Shown here: positions 1-9,422 of the stretch, in pieces
Numbering within the stretch: the first letter of the stretch is position 1
Layout of the letters: each line of letters opens with the position of its first letter
NCBI GenBank assembly: GCA_934229625.1
Contig: CAKQDU010000001.1
Coordinates: 124,001-188,000, forward strand
From: an uncultured Alphaproteobacteria bacterium
GTDB lineage: Bacteria; Pseudomonadota; Alphaproteobacteria; RF32; CAG-239
Direction: 5' to 3'
DNA length: 64,000 nucleotides
Made by a program: the position numbers and the translations under genes
Notes under the pieces: model-generated
What the model was told of the DNA's origin: nothing
What the model saw: only the letters and a program-made list of their open reading frames with translations
Database searches by the model: none

Positions 1-2154
1 TTCTGTTTCATTTGCGTTTTCAGCAGCTTTATCTTTTTCTTCTATTTTTTCTTCTTTTTCTCCTATTTTTTCAACATCTTCCGTAAGTTTTGTTTTATCG
101 TCTTCAATTTTATCATTTTCGTTTTTTCCCGATAAATTATCTTCAGAAGGTTGATTGATAATGTCTGTTTCATCCGTAGTGGATGTTGACGTTTCTATTG
201 CATCTGCATCTTTGAGATTTTCTGTTTTTTTATCATCAGTAGTCTCAAAATGTTCATTTTTTTCAATCAGAAGTTTTTGATTTTTATTTTCCAGACGTTC
301 TTTGTTTATAACTTTCCAACTTTCAAACCATGTTTCAAAATTTTTGCTGACATTGTCAGAAATATTTAAAGAAAGTTTACCAAGCTCATTATTCAGATTG
401 CTGACAATTTTTTCATGCACGCCTAAATTAAGTTTTTTATCACATTCGTTTTTGCCATGCAATAATGACAACAATATTTGATTTGTACTGCAAAAACGCC
501 AATCAACCGGCTTTTTCTGTAATGTTTTATCAAAAACGGCCATATTTACGGAACGATTAGCAATAAATTCATCATTAAACATTGCTTCTTTTTCTTTTTT
601 GAAATTATTTACGCTGGATGTTCCTTGTATAACAATCGTTGTGTTATCGAGTAGATTTTTATTGCGCATCTGCTGCATAAAATATTCTAGCTCACCATAT
701 AAACAGCGAGTTTGCTGCAAATACGCCAGTTGCCGCTGTTGGCTTAAATCATTTTTTATCCACGGAAGGCTCGAAATATCATACCATTCATCTGTTGGTT
801 TAATTTGGCAAAACTCATTATAAATATACATGTTTGACGGCAAATCGACAAACACAAAATAAGCCTGCTGTCCTTTATCTTCTTCTATGTTTTGTAATAA
901 AATATCAAAAGTTTTAATGGAGTTAACAACATATAAATTGCTGTAGTCAATTCCCACCATAGGCGCATTATCTAAATCGGCAAACTTGGTTAAGAATGAA
1001 AAAACAGATGACATATTATTAACAATCTGCATACTAGCCAGCCATTCCATCAACAATATATTCATTTTAGATAAAATTGACAGGCGAATATCATAAATAT
1101 TTACAGGTTGATTTATTTTTTCTATACAACGGTCGACACTAATTTCATGATTGGTATGGCACATATCAAAATCGCGAGATTTATACGCAGAAATCATATA
1201 GTTTTTATTGCGGAAATAATCATACAGACTGTTGTCTTTCAGGTTTATCAATTCATGGCGAATATTAAAGAAACGCCAATATTCGGAAAGAAGCCTCGTC
1301 TTTAAAATATGCTCCGTGCTTAATTTTTTGGAGTCCGGATTTAGCGACAAAGTCATATTATGGAGAAACGAATCTTCTAATGTAAAAGCTTTTGGATATA
1401 CCGTAAAATTATTTTTTTGATAAAAACCCTGCATAACGGTTTGTGTGCGAGCTGATTCAGGGTTATTAAATTTAGATAAATAAGCATAAGATGACAGATT
1501 TGGCAGCATAAAATACACAAAACGTTTATTTTGACCTGTTACCTGTTTATCTGACCGATATGTTTCTAAAAATTCCGGTGAATTAGGTTGTCCTATATAT
1601 GATGAATAAATGTGAAAAAACAAAATACCGGACGCGACCATAAATAAAAAGCGTGCAAATAGATTGCCGTAATAAAATATGCAATAGCATATCAGAGCAA
1701 AAACCAGACCTATTACTGTGTGAACCGGCACAGAAGTTGTACCGATGGAAAGTATTTGCTGAATTGTTGAAAATTGGCGATATAGCACAAATACCAAAGC
1801 AAATGTAACTAATGACGCCACACAATTTTTCAGAATATTGTTAAAATGCACCAAATAAACAATTAGTGATGAAAACACCAAAAAACCTAATAAAATTAAA
1901 GATACTTCAGGAATTGGAAAGATAGAATCTCTGAAAAGTTCAATATTACCAGAACCCGAAAATAGAATAAAATCTATAGAAAGCAAAAATGTAATATATA
2001 GCGTTAATATAGAGTTTTCCATAAATGCTTTTTTTAATGGGCTTTGTTTATTGGGGATACCGTGACGGGAAAATCTTCCTTCTATATCATGCTTCAGAGG
2101 TGCCGCAGTATTCTGTGGCACCGGAGAAGTATAATTAAAATCATTCATAAACAT
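1..2154 (-). CDS. Sulfatase/LTA-synthase-like membrane protein, degenerate, truncated by window edge
   Basis: The frame is open for 718 codons from the ATG at 2154 down to base 1 without a stop, so the C-terminus is missing. The start overlaps the gatB stop by one base (TGATG), which implies translational coupling. About five hydrophobic segments lie at residues 48-66, 82-100, 110-125, 143-160 and 165-182, followed by a large extracytoplasmic domain, as in EptA/LTA-synthase phosphotransferases. The strand RFVYFMLPNLSSYAYL near residue 210 and DNTTIVIQGTSSVNN near residue 530 sit where the sulfatase fold normally has its nucleophile/metal site and the DHG motif. Those metal ligands are absent, so I infer a catalytically dead or reassigned member. 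The tail from about residue 635 is highly acidic and Lys/Glu-rich (likely disordered or coiled coil). The family call comes from architecture and is moderately sure; the function is unknown. Confidence 0.6.
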   Translation of the reverse strand, partial: MFMNDFNYTSPVPQNTAAPLKHDIEGRFSRHGIPNKQSPLKKAFMENSILTLYITFLLSIDFILFSGSGNIELFRDSIFPIPEVSLILLGFLVFSSLIVYLVHFNNILKNCVASLVTFALVFVLYRQFSTIQQILSIGTTSVPVHTVIGLVFALICYCIFYYGNLFARFLFMVASGILFFHIYSSYIGQPNSPEFLETYRSDKQVTGQNKRFVYFMLPNLSSYAYLSKFNNPESARTQTVMQGFYQKNNFTVYPKAFTLEDSFLHNMTLSLNPDSKKLSTEHILKTRLLSEYWRFFNIRHELINLKDNSLYDYFRNKNYMISAYKSRDFDMCHTNHEISVDRCIEKINQPVNIYDIRLSILSKMNILLMEWLASMQIVNNMSSVFSFLTKFADLDNAPMVGIDYSNLYVVNSIKTFDILLQNIEEDKGQQAYFVFVDLPSNMYIYNEFCQIKPTDEWYDISSLPWIKNDLSQQRQLAYLQQTRCLYGELEYFMQQMRNKNLLDNTTIVIQGTSSVNNFKKEKEAMFNDEFIANRSVNMAVFDKTLQKKPVDWRFCSTNQILLSLLHGKNECDKKLNLGVHEKIVSNLNNELGKLSLNISDNVSKNFETWFESWKVINKERLENKNQKLLIEKNEHFETTDDKKTENLKDADAIETSTSTTDETDIINQPSEDNLSGKNENDKIEDDKTKLTEDVEKIGEKEEKIEEKDKAAENANETE

Positions 2155-3614
2155 CAGTTATCTAACTTTTCTCTTACTAATTTATTAACAATCGCGGGAT
2201 TAGCCTTACCTTGAGACATTTTTAAGGTTTGTCCGACAAACCATCCAGCCAAATTTGTCTTACCATTTTTGTAGGCTTCGACATTTGTTGGATTTGAAGC
2301 AATTACTTCGTCTATAATAGCCTCAATAGCACCGGTATCAGTAACTTGTTTTAAGCCTTTTTCTTCGACAATTTTTTCAGGATTTTCACCGGTTTCGCTC
2401 ATAATTTCAAAAACATCTTTGGCGATTTTACCAGAAATAACTTCTTTACTGATAAGTTCTACCAATTTGCCAAGATTTTCGGCACTGACAGGGCTATGCT
2501 GGATATCCAACTTTTTCTTGTTAAGCATAGCAAAAAAGTCGCTCATCATCCAGTTTGCTACTTTTTTAGCGTCGTGACCGGCAGCCGCTTGCTCAAAGAA
2601 ATCGGCAACTTCTTTATTTTCGCATAAAACAGCAGCATCATAAGATGTTAATCCCAATGTATCAACAAAACGTTGTTTTTTAGCGTCAGGAAGTTCCACC
2701 ATTTCTTTTTTGATTTGTTCAATATATTCATCGCTCAAAACTAACGGCGGCAAATCAGGTTCCGGAAAATAGCGATAATCATGGGCAAATTCTTTTTTGC
2801 GCATTACTTTAGTTTGTCCGGTTGCCGCATCAAACTGACGTGTTTCCTGACATATTTCTCCGCCGTTTTCATATACTTCAACATGACGTTTTGCCTCGTT
2901 TTCAATAGCTTGCATAACAAACTTAACGCTGTTTACATTTTTCATCTCACAGCGTGTACGCAGCTCATCAGAACCATACGGACGGACAGAAACATTGACA
3001 TCGCAGCGCATAGAACCTTCGTCCATATTACCATCGCAAGTTCCCAAATAACGTAAAATTGAACGCAGTTTACGCAAAAACGCTCCAGCTTCTTCCGGCG
3101 CACGAAAATCTGGTTTAGTCACAATTTCCATCAATCCAACGCCAGCGCGATTTAAATCAATAAAACTCTTATGCGGACTCAAATCATGAATAGATTTTCC
3201 GGCGTCTTGCTCAATATGCATACGCTCAATGCCTATCACCTTTGAACTGCCATCACTTAAATCAATGCGTATATTGCCCTCGCCGACAATCGGAAAACGA
3301 AACTGCGTAATCTGATAACCACTTGGTAAATCGGCATAAAAATAGTTTTTGCGCGAAAATTCAGAATATTTGTTGATTTTAGCATTTAAACCCAAACCTG
3401 TTTTAACCGCTTGATGTACACATTGTTTATTCAATGTCGGAAGCATTCCCGGCATACCGGCATCAACAAAAGACACATTGACATTCGGGTCATCTCCAAA
3501 TTCAGTTGATGCTCCGCTGAATATTTTAGATTGGGAAATAATTTGGCAATGAATTTCCAAACCGACAACAATTTCCCATTTGCCTTTGGCTGTTTCAATA
3601 ATATATTCCGCCAT
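2154..3614 (-). CDS. gatB: Asp-tRNA(Asn)/Glu-tRNA(Gln) amidotransferase subunit B
   Basis: This 486-residue subunit of the GatCAB complex binds misacylated Glu-tRNA(Gln)/Asp-tRNA(Asn) and activates it for transamidation in the cytoplasm. The N-terminal motif WEIVVGLEIHCQI and the later YADLPSGYQITQF, ERMHIEQDAGKS and DLNRAGVGLMEIV are GatB catalytic-cradle signatures; the C-terminal helical tail (YqeY-like tRNA-binding domain) ends in KLVREKLDN. I chose the ATG at 3614 because it follows AAAGGAAATAAA, one base after the gatA stop; longer frames reach into gatA. Gene order gatC-gatA-gatB is the classical operon. Length is normal for the family. Identification is secure. Confidence 0.97.
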   Translation of the reverse strand: MAEYIIETAKGKWEIVVGLEIHCQIISQSKIFSGASTEFGDDPNVNVSFVDAGMPGMLPTLNKQCVHQAVKTGLGLNAKINKYSEFSRKNYFYADLPSGYQITQFRFPIVGEGNIRIDLSDGSSKVIGIERMHIEQDAGKSIHDLSPHKSFIDLNRAGVGLMEIVTKPDFRAPEEAGAFLRKLRSILRYLGTCDGNMDEGSMRCDVNVSVRPYGSDELRTRCEMKNVNSVKFVMQAIENEAKRHVEVYENGGEICQETRQFDAATGQTKVMRKKEFAHDYRYFPEPDLPPLVLSDEYIEQIKKEMVELPDAKKQRFVDTLGLTSYDAAVLCENKEVADFFEQAAAGHDAKKVANWMMSDFFAMLNKKKLDIQHSPVSAENLGKLVELISKEVISGKIAKDVFEIMSETGENPEKIVEEKGLKQVTDTGAIEAIIDEVIASNPTNVEAYKNGKTNLAGWFVGQTLKMSQGKANPAIVNKLVREKLDN

Positions 3615-3615
3615 T

Positions 3616-5070
3616 TTATTTCCTTTCAAACTTTGCATCGGCTTCAATTTTAGCCGCAACATTGAATATTGTTCCCTCATCAAAAGGCTTGCCAATCAGC
3701 TGCATGCCATAAGGCAATCCATCTTTAGACAAACCAATCGGCAAACTAAGTGCCGGTAGTCCGGCTAAGTTTATAGAAACGGTGAACACATCATTTAAAT
3801 ACATATTTATCGGGTTGTTTTTCATGCTTTCATCACCGATTGGAAAAGCGGTGACAGGCGATGTCGGAGTTAGAATAATGTCGCATTGTTTAAAAGCATT
3901 TAAAAAGTCATCATGAATTAAACGGCGCATTTTTTGAGCTTTAATATAATAAGCATCATAATAACCGGCAGACAAAACATAAGTGCCAATCATAATACGG
4001 CGTTTTACCTCAGCTCCAAAACCTTCTGTGCGGGTGTTTATATAGAGCTTGTCCAATGTTTCTCCGTCTTTGCGCAAACCATAGCGAATACCGTCATAAC
4101 GGGCCAAGTTTGAAGATGCTTCGGCTGGCGCCAAAACATAGTATGTTGCCAAAGCGTATTTTGTGTGAGGCAAAGAAATTTCCACAACTTCGGCTCCGCG
4201 GTCTTTCAAATAGGCAGCAGCCTTATCCCAAAACGCACAAATTTCAGGATTCATTCCTTCAGGACGATATTCTTTAGGCAGACCGACTTTCAAACCCTTG
4301 ATATCTTTACCTAAAAAACTAACAAAATCAGGAACTTCTTTATTGCAAGATGTGGAGTCTTTAGCATCATATCCGGACATGCTTTGCAATAAAAGCGCGC
4401 AGTCTTTAACATCTTTGGCAATAGGACCGGCTTGGTCCAATGATGAAGCAAAAGCTACAATACCATAACGAGAGCAACGTCCGTATGTTGGTTTTATGCC
4501 TACACAACCGCAAAAAGCAGCCGGCTCGCGAATAGAACCTCCTGTATCGGTTGCGGTGGCGCCGGCACACATATTGGCGGCAACGGCAGCCGCAGAGCCG
4601 CCGGAAGACCCACCGGGAACCAAGTCTACATCTTTGCTCCACGGATTGATAACCGGACCGAAATAGCTTGTTTCATTGCTTCCGCCCATAGCAAATTCAT
4701 CCATATTCAATTTGCCTAAAAAGATGGCGCCGTTGTCAAGCAATTTTTTTGTTACCGTAGATTCATACGGCGGAATAAAATTATCCAAAATGTGAGAACA
4801 TGCTGTTGTGCGAATATTTTTTGTGCAGAATAAATCTTTGACACCCAGAGGTATTCCTTCTAAAAATCTATTTGTTCCATCAGCATAATGTTTATCGGCA
4901 ATCTGCGCTTGTTCCAAAGCCTGAGCGCCGCATTCTGTCACATAGGCATTATAGCGTTTACCTACTTTCATATTTTCCAAATAAGCTTCTGTCAGCTCAA
5001 CGGCGCTGAACTCTTTGTTTTTTAGCTTATCTATGGTTTCATGAACAGTTAACTTAGTAATTTCTTTCAT
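3616..5070 (-). CDS. gatA: Asp-tRNA(Asn)/Glu-tRNA(Gln) amidotransferase subunit A
   Basis: This 484-residue amidase-signature enzyme hydrolyses glutamine to supply ammonia to GatB. The Lys-cisSer-Ser triad is visible as K78 (GVKDLF), S155 in PGGSSGGSAAAVAAN and S179 in TDTGGSIREPAA. These positions match characterised GatA proteins within one residue. It lies 3 bases after gatC and 1 base before gatB, so the three subunits are likely made from one mRNA. Presence of gatCAB implies indirect Gln-tRNA (and possibly Asn-tRNA) formation, consistent with a glutamyl-tRNA synthetase gene later in the window. Confidence 0.98.
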   Translation of the reverse strand: MKEITKLTVHETIDKLKNKEFSAVELTEAYLENMKVGKRYNAYVTECGAQALEQAQIADKHYADGTNRFLEGIPLGVKDLFCTKNIRTTACSHILDNFIPPYESTVTKKLLDNGAIFLGKLNMDEFAMGGSNETSYFGPVINPWSKDVDLVPGGSSGGSAAAVAANMCAGATATDTGGSIREPAAFCGCVGIKPTYGRCSRYGIVAFASSLDQAGPIAKDVKDCALLLQSMSGYDAKDSTSCNKEVPDFVSFLGKDIKGLKVGLPKEYRPEGMNPEICAFWDKAAAYLKDRGAEVVEISLPHTKYALATYYVLAPAEASSNLARYDGIRYGLRKDGETLDKLYINTRTEGFGAEVKRRIMIGTYVLSAGYYDAYYIKAQKMRRLIHDDFLNAFKQCDIILTPTSPVTAFPIGDESMKNNPINMYLNDVFTVSINLAGLPALSLPIGLSKDGLPYGMQLIGKPFDEGTIFNVAAKIEADAKFERK

Positions 5071-5073
5071 TTT

Positions 5074-5361
5074 TTACTCCACAACCTTTGGCACCGCAAA
5101 ATAATCATATTCTTTATCTGGAGCATTGGATAATACAGCTTCCTGATAATTTCCGTCTGTAATTTCATCTTCTCGCAAACGCAAAGTTGAGTCATTAACA
5201 GAGATTAAAGGCTCAATATTATCAGTATTTACCTCATTGAGTTCTTCAATCCAACTCAGAATTTTATTAAATTCTTCTTTTGTCGCTTCTATTTTTTCGT
5301 CATCAACTCTCAGACGAGAGAGAAAAGCCACTCTTTTGACGGTTTCATTATCTATAGCCAT
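5074..5361 (-). CDS. gatC: Asp-tRNA(Asn)/Glu-tRNA(Gln) amidotransferase subunit C
   Basis: This 95-residue stabilising subunit of GatCAB begins MAIDNETVKRVAFLSRLRV, the usual GatC N-terminal helix, followed by FNKILSWIEELNEVNTDNIE and the typical LREDEI motif. GatC wraps around the GatA-GatB interface. It opens the gatCAB operon, 17 bases after the sppA stop, and has AGAGG upstream of its ATG. Length and order are normal. Confidence 0.95.
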   Translation of the reverse strand: MAIDNETVKRVAFLSRLRVDDEKIEATKEEFNKILSWIEELNEVNTDNIEPLISVNDSTLRLREDEITDGNYQEAVLSNAPDKEYDYFAVPKVVE

Positions 5362-5378
5362 TGCTTTTTTACCTCTGT

Positions 5379-7136
5379 TTACATATTTATTTTTATCGGC
5401 AACATTACAGTATCATATTGTAAGCATTTGAAAAGTTTTAAATTCGTGATATCAACACCGCTTTGTTCTATCAATTGTTCTGCACTTATGCTTCCGGTAT
5501 CGGCAATCAAATCACTCAGTTTTTCACCGAAACTTTTTGCTTTAGGATAAGATGTTATTATAATATTTTGATTTTTATCAATTTTTCTTAATTCCATTGC
5601 TTTAATAATAGCTTCTGAGCTGCCGCCAAATTCATCAATCAATCCCAAAACAAGAGCCTGCCGTCCTGTCCAAACCCGACCGCGGGCAATTTTATCCATC
5701 GGCTGAGTTAGTTTACGATTTTCTGCAACTTTTGCCGTAAAATCATCATAAACATCATCTAAAGATTTATTAAATATCTTTTTTTCCGAATCGTTAAAAT
5801 GCCGGTTGGGACTTAATATACCGGCATTATCGCCAAAGTTTAGTCGATTCCAATTAATTCCCAATTTTTTCCATAGTTCGGAAAATACAATTTTTCCGCC
5901 CAAAACCCCGATAGAACCTGTAATTGTCATCGGTTCGGCAAAAATATAGTCGCCGGCCAATGAAATAAAATAGCCTCCGGATGCCGCATATGCCGATTGA
6001 GATACAACAACCGGAACTTTTGCAGTTTCTTTTAACTGTTTTAGTGCAAAATAAATTTCATCTGCCGCATTATAACTGCCTCCCGGACTGTTAATCCGCA
6101 CAACAACGGCTTTTAGGTTAGGCAGTTTTTTAATTTCATTTATATCCTCAATAACATTTTGACTGTTTATTACATTGTTTTGCCTGATATTATTTTTGTT
6201 ATCATCATCAATTATTTCTCCAGTCAAATTCAACATGGCAATAGTCGGCAAATCTCCGCTGTTAGAATATAATCCGGCAGCATAATCGCGTATATTTATA
6301 AAATGTTCCGCTCCGTCTTCTTTTTTCAATTTATCTTCAAGCTGAGACATATACATAATACCGTCAATCAGTCCGAGTTTTAGTCCTTCATCTGCAGTTA
6401 AAGGTGCTTTATTTATAATATTTTCAAACGAATCTTTCAGTTTGCGGTTTGCCGAAATATCTAATTTAAGCTCTCCCATCAAACTTCCGCCCAAATTATT
6501 CATTTCTTCGGCATAAGCTTTAGAAATCTTAGAATCCGTTAATGATGCCATAGCGTTTTTATATTCATAACGAGAATAAAATTCCGGAGAAACCCCTATT
6601 TTATTCAGTAGATTTTTTAAAAACGGAATTTCTATGCTTATTCCCGTCAATCCTATATAAGTATGCGGCTGCATATAGATTTGTTTGAAAAATGAAGCTA
6701 AATAATATTCGCTGCTTCCCTGCCCTAAATTTCCGAATCCTTGCGAAAAAACAACAGTTTTTTTGCCGGTACTATTAAATTTAACTATAGTTCTTGCCAC
6801 ATCTTGCAATTGCGCCGGTTCTAAATTTATGTTATTTATTTTGACAATTATTCCGTTAATATCATCATCATTTGCCGCAAATTCCACAGCTTGAAGCATT
6901 TTAAAAAATGATATAGGTTTTTCATCCGTTAACTCTGTTAAAATTCCCGTATTGTCAGATTCGTTAAAAGGTTTATTGAAATCAATTGTTAGAAACGAAT
7001 TTTTTTCTACAGGTTTTGGATATCGGTTTATTATACCAAACACCAACAGACCGATAAGGCTGATTAACGTTACAGCGCCTACAGTAATACATAGAACTTT
7101 GACAAAGTTTTTTATTTTATTCAAAATAACAAACAT
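5379..7136 (-). CDS. sppA: Signal peptide peptidase SppA, long (67K) type
   Basis: This 585-residue inner-membrane serine peptidase digests cleaved signal peptides. An N-terminal membrane anchor spans about residues 11-35 (ITVGAVTLISLIGLLVFGI). Two ClpP-fold repeats follow. The catalytic Lys is probably in SRYEYKNAMASL in the first repeat, and the nucleophilic Ser in SQSAYAASGGYFISL in the second, the usual Ser-Lys dyad split between repeats. The start lies directly after the plsC stop with AAGGAAATGTAA in front, so it is probably co-transcribed with plsC. It is slightly shorter than the E. coli protein but complete. Confidence 0.93.
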   Translation of the reverse strand: MFVILNKIKNFVKVLCITVGAVTLISLIGLLVFGIINRYPKPVEKNSFLTIDFNKPFNESDNTGILTELTDEKPISFFKMLQAVEFAANDDDINGIIVKINNINLEPAQLQDVARTIVKFNSTGKKTVVFSQGFGNLGQGSSEYYLASFFKQIYMQPHTYIGLTGISIEIPFLKNLLNKIGVSPEFYSRYEYKNAMASLTDSKISKAYAEEMNNLGGSLMGELKLDISANRKLKDSFENIINKAPLTADEGLKLGLIDGIMYMSQLEDKLKKEDGAEHFINIRDYAAGLYSNSGDLPTIAMLNLTGEIIDDDNKNNIRQNNVINSQNVIEDINEIKKLPNLKAVVVRINSPGGSYNAADEIYFALKQLKETAKVPVVVSQSAYAASGGYFISLAGDYIFAEPMTITGSIGVLGGKIVFSELWKKLGINWNRLNFGDNAGILSPNRHFNDSEKKIFNKSLDDVYDDFTAKVAENRKLTQPMDKIARGRVWTGRQALVLGLIDEFGGSSEAIIKAMELRKIDKNQNIIITSYPKAKSFGEKLSDLIADTGSISAEQLIEQSGVDITNLKLFKCLQYDTVMLPIKINM

Positions 7137-7901
7137 TTACATTTCCTTATCTGCAATCATTTTTTTGACATAAGGATATTTTTTCACAGCTTCGGCATTT
7201 AGTTCTGCACATTTATTTTCTATAGTATTCTGCAATTCGGTCATAAATTCTTCTTTGGTCTTATTTTTGGCGCTTATTGGCGGTAAAAATTCAAACACAG
7301 CGGTTCCAGAATAGCGCATAAATGAATTTTTTGCCCAAAACAATCCCGTGTTGATGGCAACCGGAACAACAGGCAAATCCAAATTTTCCGCTAAAAAGAA
7401 AATACCCGATTTATAGCCTTTGGTCGTTCCGGGTTTGCAGCGTGTACCTTCCGGAAAAATAACAACCGGACGACCGGTATCTGTTTTCTTTTTTACTTCG
7501 GATAACATATGTTTCATAGCGCTTGCTCCGCCTTTGCGGTTTATGGGTATCATTCCGTAAAAGTATTGCGCCCAACCAAAAAACGGCAAAAAAATCAGCT
7601 CGCGTTTCAAAATATAAGTTGTCGTTGGTGAAAATTGCGTAAAGGAATATGTTTCCAGCGCTGATTCATGTTTACAAGCATACAAAACATTGCGATGACG
7701 GATATTTTCAGCGCCGCGCACTTCAAGCTTTATGCCTCCGAACACGCGTACCCAAAACAAAGCCACAGGCATAACGACCTTATCCCAATATTTAATCGTA
7801 ACTTTTTGCGGCAATAAAGCCAGAGGCAGCTGAATTATACAGCCGATACCCAAAGTTCCGAAAAAAAAGATATTAGTCAATAAAGAACGAATAAACAACA
7901 T
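7137..7901 (-). CDS. plsC: 1-acyl-sn-glycerol-3-phosphate acyltransferase (PlsC family)
   Basis: This 254-residue membrane acyltransferase makes phosphatidic acid. N-terminal hydrophobic segments cover residues 1-30 and 45-55. The catalytic motif reads KHESALET, the H-x4-E variant common in alphaproteobacterial PlsC in place of H-x4-D. The substrate-binding motif is FPEGTRCKPGT, and VPVAINTGLFW gives the later conserved block. The ATG follows AAGGAGAAAGCAAT. It sits between the DUF218 gene and sppA in the ftsE-to-sppA run, all membrane or envelope functions. The family is clear; the exact acyl-donor preference is not visible. Confidence 0.92.
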   Translation of the reverse strand: MLFIRSLLTNIFFFGTLGIGCIIQLPLALLPQKVTIKYWDKVVMPVALFWVRVFGGIKLEVRGAENIRHRNVLYACKHESALETYSFTQFSPTTTYILKRELIFLPFFGWAQYFYGMIPINRKGGASAMKHMLSEVKKKTDTGRPVVIFPEGTRCKPGTTKGYKSGIFFLAENLDLPVVPVAINTGLFWAKNSFMRYSGTAVFEFLPPISAKNKTKEEFMTELQNTIENKCAELNAEAVKKYPYVKKMIADKEM

Positions 7902-7913
7902 ATTGCTTTCTCC

Positions 7914-8498
7914 TTAATAAATATGTAAATGCCGGCAGATATACACCAACAAAAACTTATTATATTCCATAACCAACAATCGGAATGTTCCCCAGCTTTT
8001 CCACCATTTGATATTAACATTCGGCGAATAAATAGGATTTAAAATAACTTCCAAATCATTTTCTTTTGTCACATAAATAATAAATTCCTGCAGACTGCGC
8101 GGAATATGATAGCTGGATGTCACCAATCGGATGGATTTGATATTATTCTTTTTAATCCATTCTTCAGCTTCTATGGCATTTTCAATAGTGTTTTTTGCTT
8201 TGCGTCCAAGTTCTATTTTACTTTCATCATCGGCTTTTATCTTTGCTTGTTTTTCTATTTGGCTGATAGTGATATTTTCCGGTACTCCCGATATAAAAAG
8301 TTTATCAGCCAAATTTTCATTTAAAAGCTGTATACCTTCCAAAATGCGGTTTCGCCCACCGGTTAAAACGATAATGGCATCTGTTTTGGTTGTTTTATCT
8401 ATTTCATACGAATTTATATAGTGTGCAAAATAAACAAACCCCAAGCACCAAGCCGCCAATAAACTTAATCCGCCATATAAAATCAAACGCCGAATCAA
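7914..8498 (-). CDS. DUF218/YdcF-like membrane-anchored protein, TTG start
   Basis: The protein has 194 residues if translation starts at the TTG at 8498. That start overlaps the ftsX TGA (TTGA) and sits 8 bases after GGAG, so coupling with ftsX is likely; the frame extends upstream only inside ftsX. One N-terminal membrane helix (LILYGGLSLLAAWCLGFVYF) is followed by the DUF218 domain: TDAIIVLTGGRNRILEGIQL, KNTIENAIEAEEWI and RLVTSSYHIPRSLQEF. Relatives include YdcF and SanA/ElyC-type envelope proteins; the biochemical role of this subgroup is unknown. Its position next to ftsEX and plsC suggests an envelope function. Confidence 0.85.
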   Translation of the reverse strand: MIRRLILYGGLSLLAAWCLGFVYFAHYINSYEIDKTTKTDAIIVLTGGRNRILEGIQLLNENLADKLFISGVPENITISQIEKQAKIKADDESKIELGRKAKNTIENAIEAEEWIKKNNIKSIRLVTSSYHIPRSLQEFIIYVTKENDLEVILNPIYSPNVNIKWWKSWGTFRLLVMEYNKFLLVYICRHLHIY

Positions 8499-9409
8499 AT
8501 CATTTTCTCCAAAGATTTGCGAACTGTCCAATAAGACATTCCCATAGCATAAAGAGAGGACAACAATGGTGTAACCATTATCAAACTCCATGCCAATGTT
8601 GAAAGTTGCGCACCTTTAATAAGTCCGCTGCCGGTTGAAATTCCGTATTTTGCCACCAGAATAATACTTGGCACAGCCGCCATAAGTCCGATAATTCCCG
8701 AAAAAAAGCCGATTTTGGCAAAATTCTTGGCATATTGACGCGCGATATAGTCATCTTTTGCACCGATGATATGTAAAATTTCTATCGTATTCAGATTTAT
8801 ACCTAAACTGGTGCGAGTTGAATAATAAATAGAAAAAGCGCAAATACCGATAACCATCAGCAAAACTGACAAAGCTATATTTTTAAGCGATGAAGCAAAC
8901 TTTATGAGACGATTAAGCCACAGCCGGTGATTGTCTATTGACGCATTTTCTGAAATTTGCCGCAAACCTCGTGTAACTTCATCATAGTTAAGCTCCGTAT
9001 TTGGTTTTAATTTTACATCCAGCAACATGGGAATCGGCAGCGAAGATATATCAACTTTGTTGCCAAGCCACGGTGTCATGAGTTTTTCAACTGTTTGCGC
9101 GTCTAAAGCTTTAACACTTTTAACATCTGACAAATTCTCCACATATTGCAAAACTAAATTTTGAATTTCCTGAGTTTTAGCCACATCCACATGCTTGCTT
9201 TCATCTTCAATCGGAATAATTTGAACCGTAACCGAACCCATAATATCTTTTTCCCAGTTATCGGCCATGGCGTTAATAGCCATTACGATTGCCAGCACCA
9301 CAATAAACAGATACATATAAATAGAAGTCAAAACATACATAAAAGCTGATGTATCATCATCTTCTGTATTGATTTCGCTGCGGCGTCCTGTTACTAAATC
9401 GCTTTTCAT
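8495..9409 (-). CDS. ftsX: Cell division protein FtsX (ABC permease-like)
   Basis: This 304-residue integral membrane partner of FtsE links the divisome to peptidoglycan hydrolase activation. The four-helix FtsX layout is visible: one helix near residues 32-52 (YVLTSIYMYLFIVVLAIVMA), a periplasmic domain to about residue 170, then helices ending in WSLIMVTPLLSSLYAMGMSY. The motif LNTIEILHIIGAKDDYIARQ is typical of FtsX. I chose the ATG at 9409 for its GGGAG site; it starts 13 bases after the ftsE stop. The stop overlaps the next gene. Confidence 0.93.
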   Translation of the reverse strand: MKSDLVTGRRSEINTEDDDTSAFMYVLTSIYMYLFIVVLAIVMAINAMADNWEKDIMGSVTVQIIPIEDESKHVDVAKTQEIQNLVLQYVENLSDVKSVKALDAQTVEKLMTPWLGNKVDISSLPIPMLLDVKLKPNTELNYDEVTRGLRQISENASIDNHRLWLNRLIKFASSLKNIALSVLLMVIGICAFSIYYSTRTSLGINLNTIEILHIIGAKDDYIARQYAKNFAKIGFFSGIIGLMAAVPSIILVAKYGISTGSGLIKGAQLSTLAWSLIMVTPLLSSLYAMGMSYWTVRKSLEKMI

Positions 9410-9422
9410 CCGTAAATTCTCC

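Noticed and set aside
3615..3695. Longer gatB start overlapping gatA
   Set aside because: The ATG at 3614 has a ribosome site and matches the family N-terminus.
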